Assembly (NCBI RefSeq): GCF_036417845.1
Contig: NC_089978.1
Span: 125,828,183 to 125,892,182, forward strand
Direction: 5' to 3'
From: Apteryx mantelli
Lineage: Eukaryota; Chordata; Aves; Apterygiformes; Apterygidae
DNA length: 64,000 bases
The notes beneath the pieces were generated by a model, which was given only the letters and a program-made list of their open reading frames with translations, had not been told where the DNA came from and made no database searches. Made by a program: the position numbers and the translations under genes. Positions 1-12,800 of this stretch are shown piece after piece; within the stretch, counting starts at the first letter, position 1, and the number at the start of each line of letters is the position of its first letter.

Positions 1-1259
1 AAAGAGGTGAGTCCACCTTCTTCTTTGAAATACATTGCACCACATGCCTTCTCCTCAGCACACGAATAAGTGGCCTATAATCAACTTCCAAAAGATTTAG
101 GGCTAAAGATGTATAAAGTACTCCCTACTGTAAATGAGGGGAGATGTGATAATTCCACTCTTGGTCTTCTACTTTGTAGTCTCACTAAATTGTACATCAA
201 AAAACAGTTTCTTGGGTCTCTGGGCTGTGTGGATTTGAAAGCTCCAGTGGAGCAATGCTTCTGCCGGGGTTGACCTGACAGGCTATATTTAAAGCATGCA
301 GCTGTTCCTTTGTGGCCCCTTTGCCATCTCATCCTCTGACAATTATTTACAGAATATTTACAGATTCATCTACTGGCTGCAGGCAAAGAAACATCCTGTC
401 TAATGCTGGATGAAGAGAAGATGTTGATCAAGGTTTAAAGGAAAAAAATGTCTTTGGGCAGCAGCCAAACCTTCTTGTATCAACTTACTAACACAGCCTT
501 TACATTTCTGAAAAGAAACATTTCTATTTCTCTAATGGTTCACAAAACTAAACTTAAAAAGTAGCAGATTATTGTGACTGGAAAAGGAAGGGGGGGGAGG
601 AGGTGAGAAGACACTTTGCTAATTTTGTCCTTCTTTTAGATATCTTCAGAGGAAAGACTGAATAAACTAGGGAGACAGAGATGCTCTGAATCTCCCGTGA
701 CAAAAATCCTTTCAACTCTTTTGGTATGAAATTATTTCAAAGGTCAAACACTTCCTCAAGAGTTTCCACACTAGTGGTTTTATTAGACTCTTATTTTCCA
801 AAGTTAAAAGAAATTGTAATTCTTAATCTAGTACCAGAATAGTCAGATCTAAGATTAAAGCATTTGCTCTGCTGTCATAAAGACACCTTTGGCTCAATTT
901 TCTCACCCAGTATTTTCTCCACAGCTTTAATTCCACTGAAAATAATGGAATTATTCTGATTTATTTTGCAATAAGTGAGAGCAGAATAAGGGAAATTTAT
1001 TAAGAAAAAATATGTACTTTAGGTCTGTCCCTGAAGATCTAGTGTAACAAGAACCAGGGAGTTGCAGTAGGGGGAAAACCCACAGAAAACCCATTTCAGA
1101 AGATCAAAAAACATCTTTCAATGCCATTAAAACACCAACTTCTAAACCTCCCCTGTATTTCATCCTATTCAGTCAGTAGCCAGACAGGATATCTTGTAAT
1201 ACCAGTGATCTTTTACATTTATCTAACTCAGAACTAAACTGTCATTTTTTACATTTACC

Positions 1260-1342
1260 AAAAAAAAAAAAAAAAAAGAAAGAAAGAAAGAAAAAAAAGA
1301 AAAAAAAAGAAAGAAAGGAAGGAAGGAAGAAAGAAAGGAAAA
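1260..1342 (+). repeat. Poly-A / AAAG / GGAA tract
   Basis: An 18-base A run passes into AAAG repeats, a second A-rich part, then GAAAGGAAGGAAGGAAG. It is a purine-only simple repeat. The minus-strand open frame rich in F, L and S across it is an artefact of the tract. Confidence 0.95.
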
Positions 1343-1897
1343 CAATTTTAAGTAAGGTAAAAGGCTTCCACTAATCAGATCAAGATGAGCTACAAGATTT
1401 CTGTCAAAGCAAAATTCTTGGGCTATTACGCCAAGACTTGTAAAGAATAAAATAAATAAAACCACTTTTCTCCCATCTCTCCCCTCTGACTGAATCATGG
1501 TTTGATCCACTCCCAGGATCTGAAAACATTAAGCAAGTAAGGAGCTTAAATCGAGCACCAGCAAGGCTCTGTCTTCAATTGTGCTCTAGCACAACTAGAA
1601 GTGACTCAAGCCAACTCCCTACCCCTGCCACCAGAAGCTAGCAAAGGGACAGAAATTGCTTGATGAGTATTTTAGAGAAATCCCAGTTTTCTGCTGCCTT
1701 CTCACGCCTTTTAGGCCAGCTAATGAGATACTCAAGAGGCTGGTAAAGAACCACATGGTGTGTAACATCAGACTCAGAGCTGGAAGCTTCAAATTGTACT
1801 ATACAGCTAACTTCTGATGTTGTGAGAGTCATCTGGGCTTGGGCAACTTCTTTCTAAGCCTTGAGGTTAAAATGGGTTTTCCACCCTTTTTGCGGCT

Positions 1898-1931
1898 GGG
1901 GGGGGGGGGGGGGAGGAGGAGTGTGGGGGAG
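1898..1931 (+). repeat. G16 run and G-rich tract
   Basis: Sixteen consecutive G residues (1898-1913) are followed by AGGAGGAGTGTGGGGG. The tract can form G-quadruplex structures on this strand and is prone to length error. Confidence 0.92.
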
Positions 1932-1994
1932 AGACAGGTGGCTAGGCAGTTTTGTTGCAGGTGTTGTTTAGTTTCTTTTTTTTGCCCCACACAG

Positions 1995-2013
1995 CCCCCC
2001 CCCCCTTTTTTTT
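1995..2013 (+). repeat. C11-T8 tract
   Basis: Eleven C residues (1995-2005) run directly into eight T residues. It lies about 80 bp beyond the G16 run and could pair with it as an inverted homopolymer. Confidence 0.92.
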
Positions 2014-4869
2014 AAGAACTGTTACAAAAGGAGGTAATATCTGATAGACGAACTGGGGGAGGATATTTCTTTTAACTACACCCACAACTGCCAGGAAGAA
2101 ACTCAAAGGCTTATTCCATCTGGCAGGGTCCTCATCAGTCTGTTTTTAACTTGGTTTATAATTAGCCCTAAACAGATTTCACAAATTAGGCATAATTTTA
2201 ACTCCTGCCATCCTGAGAATGGAAGGCAGCCAATGTGAGGGACATGGGCACCATCTAGCTGCATCAAAATACTTAAGTACAGCAATTTGTCTGAGCCAAC
2301 CTGCCACTCAAAAGACCTTCCCAAAGCCCAGTCCTATAACTGAGTCAGTCTGTGACTTCCTGGAAAGGGGAGTGGAGCAGAAGTTTTTGGCCACTGATGT
2401 TGCCTCTTAGTGCAATAAGATTCCCCAATGTAATAATGGGAACTAAAGTGGCAGATAAGCACCTGGTGGAATTCATATTAAAACACCAAGGCTAACAAAG
2501 TGCCAAGCTCCCACTGAACATCTGATGCCACCCTTCAGAGTACAGTAGCACAAGATTATCCAGGAGCTACGCTTACTTAAGAAGGAGATACAAGGAACAA
2601 AGTGAGCAGTTATAAATTTGCAAAAAAAAAAAATTTCTTAGTCTCCTTTCAAAAGGAAGAACATAAAGGAAGGAAAGAAAGGTATCTGAGGCCAAAGAGA
2701 GGGAGAGCTTCTTCCTCTGCACAGATAGTGTTTCACTGTGTTTTTACTTAAATTGTTTCTACCAGCTGTGTAAACTGCCTCAATGTTACAAAAAGAATTG
2801 TGAGAAAAAGTACTTAAAAATGTGTCTAAACAGTGAAAAAGGCAAAGGTGAATGATTTTACAAGATTCTTGATTTCTGTGTCACAAGAAAAGATTTTATC
2901 TTGGGAAAAAAATGATGAAAGGAAACTCTAGGAAATCTATCATTTTATATCACTGCTAAAAACCAACGCTGCCCATGAAGTACCGAGAGATCATTTATCC
3001 AAAACACTAAAGGGAACAGAGGGAACAGATATCATACCACTATTGTCTTTACAGGGGTGATCTGTGAGTCATGTAACAGGTTATGGCATGTTCCAGACTG
3101 TAACATAAAATGAAACTGGAGGGGCAACATCTCAGTTCTGTCAAAATAAAAAAACACTTTTTACCTTCCCCACACCTTCCTTGTGCCTCAAATTTACATA
3201 CTTTAATTTCACAGAGCCAAAAGACTCTCAAGAGACTGGCTCCACAGTATCAAATGGAAAAGAGATTTAATCTTCAGATTTGTGGGAATTTAAAGTTACA
3301 AACATGCTGTTAAGCATGGGTCTGCATGCTATCTTTTATTTATATGCATATGCTTGTTTATTGCAGTCAAGTTTGTAAAAATCTCAAAGTAGTTTAAAGC
3401 CATGGAAGAGGTGTTTGCCTGAATTGCTCATTGCAGTATAATCTGTTTCGAACCAAAACTGCTTTACTTTGAGTTATCAAAACCAAAAAGAGCTTGACAT
3501 AATCAATTTTCTAGCTCCTTTCATTTCTCCACTTCTATGCTCCAAATTCTTGTATACTACTTTTATCCAAGCTTGCAGCAATGTTCGCAGGCATGTCTCT
3601 AGGGTTTGGACTTTTCAGGGCTGCACATTTATTTCTCACAGCAGAGACTGTCTGAAGAACTGGCCAGGCAAAGCGCAGGTGCTGCAGCCTTCTTTTGCCC
3701 ATCAAGCCTTGACTCTTCTCAGCCCCACAACAGGCCCTATCTAGCCTCAGAAATGTGGGGAGCCAACGCCAATGAGAAACATTTTCCTTGGGTACTCACC
3801 ACTCCATTACACAGTACCTTTTCAGGGTAGCAATTCTGAGGATGAAGCATGAGCCAGATGAACCTGTTAAGCCACTCTGTTTACTTGCAATATTTATAGT
3901 ATGGACCTGTGCCTCTTTAAATATCCCTGTTGTCTGGTGCAGTCAGCAAGGTAAGCCACGTATCAAAAGTGATATTGCAAGGAGCAGGGAATTTACAGTC
4001 CTTTTCACTACAACACCATAAACAGTGTTAGGGCAACTGACTCATGCTATTCTAATCAGGCTTGCAAACTCAAGTTTAAACATGGAAGGAAAAAACCACT
4101 ACAGCCAGTAAGATCTAAGCCTGTCATTAAAAGTGAACAGGTGTCTGTATGAATCAGATCCATATGTATAAACACTGACGCAAGAAATTCTCTCTACTAG
4201 TGAAACCACTTACATTCTCTGCTTCTACTTAAGCCCTATTTGTGCAGGGTTTTTCACATTTAAAAAAGCAGTGTCAGCATAAGGGTTTTTTGCATTTTAT
4301 AAATTGGATTATTTTTTGTTAAACACAGCAGACATTGTAGAAGTGTGACAATGATCGAGCTAGAAATGACAAACAATAGAAATGCCTGAGGCCTCTCCCA
4401 CACACAGAATACAAAAGGAAGGTTTATCAAATTCTTTGAACTAATGCATTTTTAGACTAGCTTAAGTTCATATTAAAAAGAATCTAGTTATTGCTTCCTT
4501 GTTTATGTAAGTGCCTTGTTACTCTGAAAGACAAGTGTAATGCAAAATCTCTCACTGCAGCAGAAATATCTAAACATGCAAATGCATTCAAACCCCCATA
4601 GGGCCAATAATACTGTCCAAGAAATCAGTCTTTCAGAACCTCAAGCCAAAGTCATTTGAACATGTACTTCTCTAGCAATCTTATCCTTAAACAATGTGAT
4701 AACTTTCTCAAGCTTCTTGTGTATTTGCCACGTGTGAGTAGTCACCAAAACCTATGAAAGGAATGGCAGATGGAGAGAAACTGGGAACCCAACTAACAGG
4801 GACTTGCTCCATTTGGAGTTGTGGAGCTGAACAGCAGTATATGGGAGGACAGCCTCATAGTTTGGTTGC

Positions 4870-4990
4870 TTATCTACAAATAAAGAGAGCTGAGTTCAGT
4901 TCCTGGCTCAGCCACAAAGCTTTTCAATGACTTCACACAAGCTGCCCACTCAAGCCAGCCATCTGTAAAAAACAGGGAAAATGCTTTCTT
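4870..4990 (+). mobile_element. MIR-like SINE relic
   Basis: The order GAGTTCAGTTCCTGGCTCAG, CCAC, CTTCACACAAGCTGCCCACT, CCATCTGTAAAAAACAGGG follows the MIR core and 3' half (..TTCCCGGCTCTGCCAC.., TGTGACCTTGGGCAAGTCAC, CATCTGTAAAATGGGG). It is strongly diverged but collinear. MIR-type SINEs are tRNA-derived and spread in early amniotes. Confidence 0.6.
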
Positions 4991-5262
4991 AAACACTGTA
5001 TATAGAGAAGATTATGAAGTCAACACCTATTTTTGTATATAGAGCACACATTTCTCCATAAGGCTGTTCACATTTCCTCTGACACAGAAGAATAGCCTTC
5101 CAAATCTCCTATTACCTCAACAAGCACCCTAATCACTAGTAACAGGGTAAAATGAGATGCACGAAACTCCTCCTTCTCTCTGTTTGGTGATGATAGACAC
5201 TCATTTCCTTTGCTTTTATTCCAAGTGTCCATAAATGAGTGTTTACTTTCATGTCAAAGCAC

Positions 5263-5306
5263 TCGGGGAGGGAGGGGGGAGAGAATCAAAAGAGAGGAGG
5301 AGGAGT
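5263..5306 (+). repeat. Purine-rich GA tract
   Basis: A low-complexity run of G and A: GGGGAGGGAGGGGGGAGAGA and, after TC, AAAAGAGAGGAGGAGGAG. It has no other recognisable content. Confidence 0.75.
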
Positions 5307-5494
5307 CAGTCTGAAAAAGAGCTTGTTTGTTTGTTTTACCCATTTTGTTGTGTTTAAAATTTACCAGCTCAGCTGTCCAACAAAAAAAAAATCACAAATT
5401 AATTAATGCTGTAGCCCATATACTCAGATACAGCAATATATAACATGAAAAAGATAAAGCTTTGGGACTAAGGCACAAAGTAGGAGGAGAAACT

Positions 5495-5620
5495 AGGGCA
5501 TATGGAATCTGCACAAGGCTGTGTGAATTTAGAGAAAACACTTAACCTCTTCATTACTTAGTTTCTCTGTTTGTAACAGGAATACAACAATATGCCCCTA
5601 TCACCCAAATCATTCCCCTG
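5495..5620 (+). mobile_element. MIR-like SINE relic
   Basis: A second collinear MIR match: GCTGTGTGAATTTAGAGAAA, ACACTTAACCTCTTCATTAC, TTAGTTTCTCTGTTTGTAAC, AGGAATACAACAATATGCCC. The MIR pattern is CTGTGTGACCTTGGGCAAG, TCACTTAACCTCTCTGTGCC, TCAGTTTCCTCATCTGTAAA, ATGGGAATAATAATACC. It lies about 500 bp from the previous relic, in the same orientation. Confidence 0.7.
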
Positions 5621-5624
5621 ATTA

Positions 5625-8600
5625 GCACAAATGCTTGATACCAACAAAATGACCGGTGCATCCATTCTGGCTTCTTCATCTTATACCATTTCATAAAGTT
5701 TTATTTCTGCCATCTGTATATATCCATGCTTAATCACTGTCAATTCTTTTGTTTTCCAGCATCAAGTATAACGAGAAATTTTTCCACAAAAACTGTGCTT
5801 TGGCCAGCTCTTTGTGTGTGGGAGTTCAAACTATTGAATAATCCTCAGAAATCATGGAGTGCTGCCATGTGCAATGGCCTCATGACATCCAACCATTTAA
5901 TCTGAGATACGGTACGAGTGAGGTGCTGCCAAAGCATATGGAGCTTTCTGTAGGAGCAGATAATGCCTCAAATCCCAACTCCAGCTGCCATGTCTCCACC
6001 CTGCCTTCCGTGCTTGGTTTCAAGGGCCTGGGAGAGGAGATGGGGGAGCCGCAGCATCCTGCAGTGAGGCTGGGTAGAAGGGTAGGTGCAACAGTGCTGA
6101 AGACATGCATGGATCTTCATCAAAGACCAGGCTTTCCCCCACCCCAAAGTGCTCAGCAGCTATTTACAAAACAAAATAAGGTTGATTTTCCACAGACTTA
6201 ATAAAAAAAAAGTGTGCAGGTGTTCATGATAGAGAATAAAAAGAATAGTCACTAAAGACCCATCAGTTAGGGTGGAAGTAGTGTCTACAGAAAACCTGGT
6301 GAAACCTGAGAACATCAGACATTCGTCTCTCGCAGCACCGCTGAGCCTGCATGCTGCCCATGCACCACACTGTCCATGCAGCCTCCATCCCAGGCCAAGC
6401 AACTGCAACACCTTGCTCCGGCCGACTGCTTCCAGGGCAGCCTTACTGCCTGCCTGCGAAGCTACCACAGCAAAGGAGAAGCAGGATTTAGGGCATGATG
6501 GGCTGAGGGCCCCCTCAAAACCCGCTCTTGGAGCTGAATAGCACACCCACAGAAATCCGTGGTGGAAAGTGCAGCCACTGAGGCCTCAAGGGTGTCACTC
6601 ACTCTTTCATTTTGGAGTCTTTTGAGTATGAAAAAATAAAAATCCCTGTGAGTGAGTCTTTCAGCTGGTTTCAGATCACTGACCCCAATAATCTCCCACT
6701 CACTCCATAGACAGGGATGCCACAAGCAGTCTCTTCAGAGTCTCCAGCCCTTTCACAATAAAGTAAAATAAAATATTTATGTCCTATCACCGCAGATCTT
6801 GAGGGAAGAGGGGAACAGGAAAGACAGAATCAGTTAAGGTGTTTGTCCTACTCCCATTAAAGTCAACAGCAGCCCTGGGAACTGGCATCAATAAAAATCA
6901 GGAGAAATGAGAGACTATGATGGCTGTATCATTACTTTGAGTAAAGGAAGTGAAATCTTAATATTGATCAGGAGAGGCTCATACCTCAGGCTTATAGCTT
7001 TCTACAGGATCTAACCAATTCACCCTGCAAATGCTGAATGGTAAAAGTGCTAAAACTTCCCCAGTTTGTACAGGAAAAGTGGGAAGAGAAACTCAGACCT
7101 CAGGAAGCTAACAAACAGCTACCTTTAGGTGTTACTGGTAATAAAATTGTATTCTCTACCCACCAGACAGTGCACAGGGACAATACAATTTTCTTTCCAA
7201 GTCAACATAAAGAGGGCTCAATAAATTCAGATAAAGTACCTGCAGGTAACTGGGGTCTCACAGCACATTTGAATTCTACACAAATAAAATGAAAGCATAT
7301 AGTGAAAGCACACAAGCACACTCAGTTCTAAGACATTTTTTCCATGAACCTATACTGATCTTGAACCATGAAAGGTTTGCCTACTCTTATCATTATTGCC
7401 TGGATATTTTGCCAGTATTAGGAGGGAAGGAGAGAGAAAATTTTTGCTTCTTCATGCACTAAAAGCTTTTTACTCACCCACATCCCAATGTGTTTTTCAA
7501 TTTTTTCCTCTTGGTGTTTATGAGAATGTCATCAAGGGTCTTTACTAAAAGATGAAATTGTATCATTTTCATTTCAGTGAATACAAGGCTTTTATTTGTA
7601 CAAAAACTCATTTTTTCCCATTAGGCCACTGTAAAGAAAAAAAAGTTGCTATGCCATGCATATGTACAAAATGATGTGCATGACGAACATCTGAAAAAAA
7701 GTCAAAATCTCCAAGACAGATGTAATGAAAGTTCTGCAGTAAAAGCTATCAACATTAAAATACTAGTTCTAATTTACTCTATTTCATGCATTTAAATTTA
7801 CTAGCTTCAGAGCATATGTTGACTATGGAGTTTGGCTCTGCATTCATGGATCAGTTGACAATGAACAGTTAAGTTCCAGTAAATTGGAAATGTGAAGCTG
7901 GAGGACCCTAACTAATGAAAGAAAATGATGCAAGCACAAATCAAAGATACTGTAGTAGAACAGCAGCAGCACAAAAATATTCCACCATATGTTTCAAGTG
8001 CTGGCTAAAACCTCATGCAGAAGGCTTTGATGTTGCCACTGTAACTGAGAATGTCAACACTACCAGGGTAAAAAAAAATGTTTTCATTGATTAGATACTT
8101 GATTTCCAGCCTCCACATAGGATGAATATCAGCTTCCTCAAATTCACTTCACGCCAGGTAAGGTTATGCTGCAGAAGGTTTAAGAAAATGCAAAACAGAG
8201 GATTTACCACTGCCTTATGATTTTGGAATAGCACAGCTTTAAACTGAAGGGCAAAGTGCATATACTGCCATTTTCCAAATCAGAAACCATCTGCACTCCC
8301 TTTTAATCAGTGAAAGTGGAAAAGTTCCTTAAGAATCAGATGGATCCCAAATCTTTGGGCAAACAAACTGAAAAAATCTACAGTTATCTAAAATATACAC
8401 AAAATAAGGCCTTATCTGTGGTGAAACAGCAGCACATCATAAAGCAAAAATTGACATACAAGATCTACAGAAAAATGAGAGATAGATGCACTAAAGGGAA
8501 AACACACTCCTGGGGATGACCAGCTAATCTTTCCACTTTTTCTGCTTTCCTCCATCTAAAGCTATCTGCTTGCAGTCCTTGGGGATAGTATCCTCTTATT

Positions 8601-9590
8601 CAGGGGAGCAGAAGATGGAAAAAAATAACAAAAACTGCTCTACCACAAAATATACAGCTCCAGTACTACTATTCTCTGGTACTATGCCTACCACTTAAAG
8701 ACCCCAAAGAAATTAAGCTCCATTCTGGCATCTGGAGCAAAAGCGAGGAAATGGGCCCATGGGGAGGTCAAGATCAACATTTTTCAGACATTAAAATTAG
8801 CCAGGATCATTATTATAATCAAAAGTAGTAGACCACCAAAATACCTTCAGACTTTGAGGATCAATCTAGGACATAAATCCACATTTAGGCACTGAAATTA
8901 AAAGCAATCTTATTTTCTAGAGGGTGCTGAGCATGTACGTCCATCTTAATGAAAGAGAAGACCAGCCAATCCTTTTGACATCTGGGCAGCACTTAGTGGC
9001 CAAATGTGGGTTTGGGGAGTCCAGATGTATGCAACCCCGTTTGCAAAGCTTGCTTTTTTTCCCAACATATGTAAGGTCCCCTCTGAAATGTGCACACCCT
9101 TCATAATGTTTTGATCCTCCCTTTTGGGTGACACGGTTGTTGTCTCCAGTGTGACATAAACCACCCACTGTATACGTCTGCACAAAGCGCAGCCCCTTCC
9201 TTCTCCGCACTAAACATGGATGGAATATGTCTTAATTATACAACTCCTTGACAGATGGGATAAGCCTGAACTAAAGAAAAGTCTGTAAGGATCTGTAGCT
9301 AATGCTTGTGATACTAAAGACAAAAAACAAACAAACAAACAAACAAAAAAACCCACCCCACCTACCTGCATATGTTAACACACTTTTACTTTGCACAGTT
9401 AAAAATAGAAGAAGTTAGCCTGACTTTAGGGATCTGAACTTGGCCATATTGTGCACACACACTAATTTCTATTTCTGTCAAATTAAAAATTGCTCTGTCT
9501 GTGCCACTGCTTTTCTATCATAAAAGATCCAGGAATAGATATACTGAGTGGATTAAAAGTAAAACCATCTTGAGATCATAAGTCCATTAC
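5625..9590. other. Noncoding stretch, no gene seen
   Basis: Between the MIR relics the sequence is unique. The part from 5850 to 6560 is richer in G+C and carries overlapping open frames of up to 128 codons on both strands. None has recognisable domains or a convincing exon structure. The 8917-9210 part likewise has overlapping frames in three phases, typical of low stop-codon density and not of a gene. Confidence 0.55.
9321..9351 (+). repeat. (AAAC)n microsatellite
   Basis: About five AAAC units are flanked by A runs, with ACCCACCCCACC after it. Confidence 0.92.
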
Positions 9591-9594
9591 CATT

Positions 9595-9865
9595 TACACT
9601 GAGAGAGCCCAACCACAATCAGAGGCCCCTGGGGCACTAGATACAAGGCAGCAAGAACAAGAGTCCTCCCTGAAAACCTCACAGTATAAACAGGTGTCCA
9701 GGAAAATGGTGAGAATAGATCCAGCACAAGGTCAAAGAAGACAGAGGAAACAGCCACAGCCGCAACCTGTGAGAAGTCAGAAGTGAGAGCAAGAAGAGAG
9801 CTCAGAGTTCCTCAGTGCTTGTCCAAGAGCTGCGATCAAGATGCTGCATCAACCACAGCATGTAA
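9595..9865 (-). mobile_element. Long MIR-like relic, minus strand
   Basis: The plus strand begins CCCAACCACAATCAGAGGCC then CCTGGGGCACTAGATACAAG. Next come ACAAGAGTCCTCCCTGAAAA and CCTCACAGTATAAACAGG, and farther on GTCAGAAGTGAGAGCAAG, AGCTCAGAGTTCCTCAGTGC, AGCTGCGATCAAGATGCTGC. This is the reverse-strand order of a tRNA-derived amniote SINE with the tail usually seen as CAATGGGGCCCTGATC..; the CAGGTCAGTGGCAGAGC-like and CTCTATCCA..GATGCTGCC-like parts lie at the high-coordinate (5') side. At about 270 bp it is the most complete SINE in the window, though divergence is high. Confidence 0.68.
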
Positions 9866-9869
9866 GGAC

Positions 9870-12800
9870 ATATCTGTATGCCTCTCTGTGTATCTCCATG
9901 CTCCTTCTTCTTCCCTACACCCACAATGCAATAAAAATTAAGCACACATAAGACTATTACAAGGTTAACACAAGGATGGGAAATGGTGGATCATGGAAAA
10001 ACAATGTCCTCCCAGTAAAGTTACAGCCCCATCCCTTCCTCTGCTTCACTCTGCAGAGCTTGCAGCAAGTGGCAGAGATGATTCACTCCGCTTTCCAGGA
10101 ACTGGCAGACAACACACCATCCACATGTACTTCAATAGCACCAGGCTATACTGTACTTTTTGGGTTAGGCTGCAGACCACCCTCCAACATGATTTTTACA
10201 CAAAATTAAACCAGTATTAAATAGACACCTCATCAGGTTTTGTGATTCTCAAATCACGAAACGAACGTAGGAGAGAAGTCACCAGCAGGATAATTGTGTT
10301 GCAAAGAATCTGCTGCAAGACTGAGTTAGCAAAGGAGCAACCACACATCTCATTTTCACTGTCATAGCTATAATTTTGGCAACAGAGAACAATGTAGGTG
10401 CCAATCTAGCAAAGACTTTTCTATGTGAGCATTTCAACTGATACAAACTGTATGACAGAAATCAACTGCACAAGTGCTTGCAGGACCTAGCCTTTATTTT
10501 TTAAATAGTTAGTGTGACTGCCAAAATATAGGCATCAAGACTTTGAAAGCAAAGAAAAAAATAACAACAAAAAGAAATCCCAAATCACAATTTGCACATT
10601 TTACCACTCATTAAAACCTCTACTCTGTTAAGATATTGGCATTTTGCTAACATTATTTGATCTTGCAATATTGCAATATGGTGGGTTGTTTTAAAAACTC
10701 ATGGCTCATGCTCTTACAAGTCTTTTGTCAAATTGCCTGGTTTCATTAGAACAAGATTACAATTATAGATCTCATGGCTGCAAATAACAACAAAAAGACT
10801 CTATATAAACCTGAAAAACAGAAAATAGCTAATAATGAATATTGGTGATATTTCTTTTATATACATTTTCACAATTTCACATATTTTAGTGGCATAAAAT
10901 TGAATATTTGGCTAATAATATTGCTCTTACGTTGAGAAAATAGGCTAGAAAGGAAACTAAGTATATATTCTTAAGAAGACTAAGGGCATTCAGAAATTAA
11001 TAAATAAATAAATAAATAAAAAGCTAGATTACCCTGAGGTCAATTTTGACCTTAATTTCATTCTTACTAATTTTTGAAACAGGCAGGATATTTCATACAA
11101 TGCTGAGGAAATCCCAGATGGTAAAAGATACTGTAAACACTGGGAGATGAAGAAGTATTCACTGTGTGTTAGACAGCCTTCATTATACATACCAGTGATG
11201 TATACCTAAATTTATGGCACTCTTAATCAAAACATCTTATTTCTTTCCTAGATATTAATGTTGAAACACATTAACAAAAAATGAGAAGCTGAAAGTCTCT
11301 TGCTTCCAATGCTAGGTACAACAGCATTTCTTATGAGCCAACCCATGCAGAAGTATGCTATCATAAAGGCCTTGCAGAAGGGACTACCCAGCCTTCAGCT
11401 CTGCACACACTGCTGAGCATCCTAACAGCAATTTGGCAAACCATAGCCCACTTCTGATGCTTTTTTCCCCCCATTACTGACATTTAAAGCCAGACCCAGC
11501 CTACCAATACATTTCACACTGGGCTAAACAATATTCTGAAGAGAAGGACTTTTAGTAACAGAACTTGGGTTGCACATGAATCAACAAAGTAGAAAGGAGA
11601 GTCGATGGCTGGAGAAAAGAGCTCCTCTGTAATACTTTTTTATGCTTTAGCTCTGCAGAAGTTATGGGACTGATACAAGAACTACCAGATGAATTCTGCA
11701 ATTTGTGTTACATACAGGTGTCAGCCAGGATGATGGTAAGAATTTCTTTGACTTTAAATGTATGGATCTACTAATAACACAGGGAGACATATATACCACA
11801 TGGTTTCACAGAGGATACTACTAAAGCAATAATTTTTTCTTTCATTATTGTGCCAAACAATCTCCTACTAAAATTGCCTTAGCATAAAACTTGAACAGTT
11901 TTTTCCACAATGTAATATATAATACCCAAAACAATTCTCCTAAAAACGGCAGCAGATTTTGACTGGTTAAGTTATAAACAAGGAAGATGTGACCTGCCAG
12001 TTTAGTCAGAGTATGATTTCGCTTTATTTGTCTAGTGTTCAAGAAACTTCAGACAATATTCTTTGACAATCTTTCATGTCATGCCCCTTTATACATTTAG
12101 GAAGGAAATTCCAGAAAGGCAGAAGGGATGCTTGAGGCAGCATCATAGTGAATTACACACAACCCTACTTGCCTACCCACAGCTGCCACCACCACTTCTT
12201 CCTGCGGAGAAATGTTAGGAATAGTATGACTAGAGAATGACTGGAAACCAGGGGGTGCAGGAGCACCATGACAGGAGAGGGGCTGTAAGAGCATCAAGTG
12301 TTGGTTGCTCTCAGATGAGCAGGTCACCAAGACCCCAGCACACATCTCTGTAGAGCTTCTCCAGACACCCAGGTCACAAGACAAAGGACAGAGGGCATCC
12401 TGATTGACCCACAGAGGTGGGATGGGATGTAGAGGCTGACCACTGTCAGCTCCTAAATGGTACAAAAAGGCACACCCAAAACCAGTACATGGCCACCAAC
12501 CTCAAGGAAGTGCTGAGGACTTGGTACATGGCATCCCTTGCCCTCAGTGTCATCGCACAAAATCCTGCATGGACTACTTGGACACACACCTCCTGGTGCC
12601 TGAAGGCTGAACAGGCTACCTGGACTCACACTCCTCTACACACAAGCTGAATGACTGAAATCAGTTTTATTTCTAAATAAAATCACCTTTCCCTCCTACA
12701 AGGTCTCCAGTTAATATTTGCTACATTGCTGACACAATGGTGAAGCATTATTTTCTCCTATCTCAGGGCCAAAAACGGGTTTTGAAGGCCCTGCATTTTA

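Larger units (their letters stand above)
1..4869. other. Noncoding stretch, no gene seen
   Basis: Unique AT-rich sequence apart from the homopolymer and AAAG tracts listed. Open frames here are under 100 codons, lack any familiar domain and overlap each other on both strands, as chance frames do. An octamer ATGCAAAT near 4576 is the only familiar regulatory word noticed, and alone it is not evidence of a regulatory element. Confidence 0.6.

Noticed and set aside
5854..6546. G+C-richer block with frames of up to 128 codons
   Set aside because: Frames overlap in several phases on both strands and match nothing I recognise; low stop density from composition is enough.
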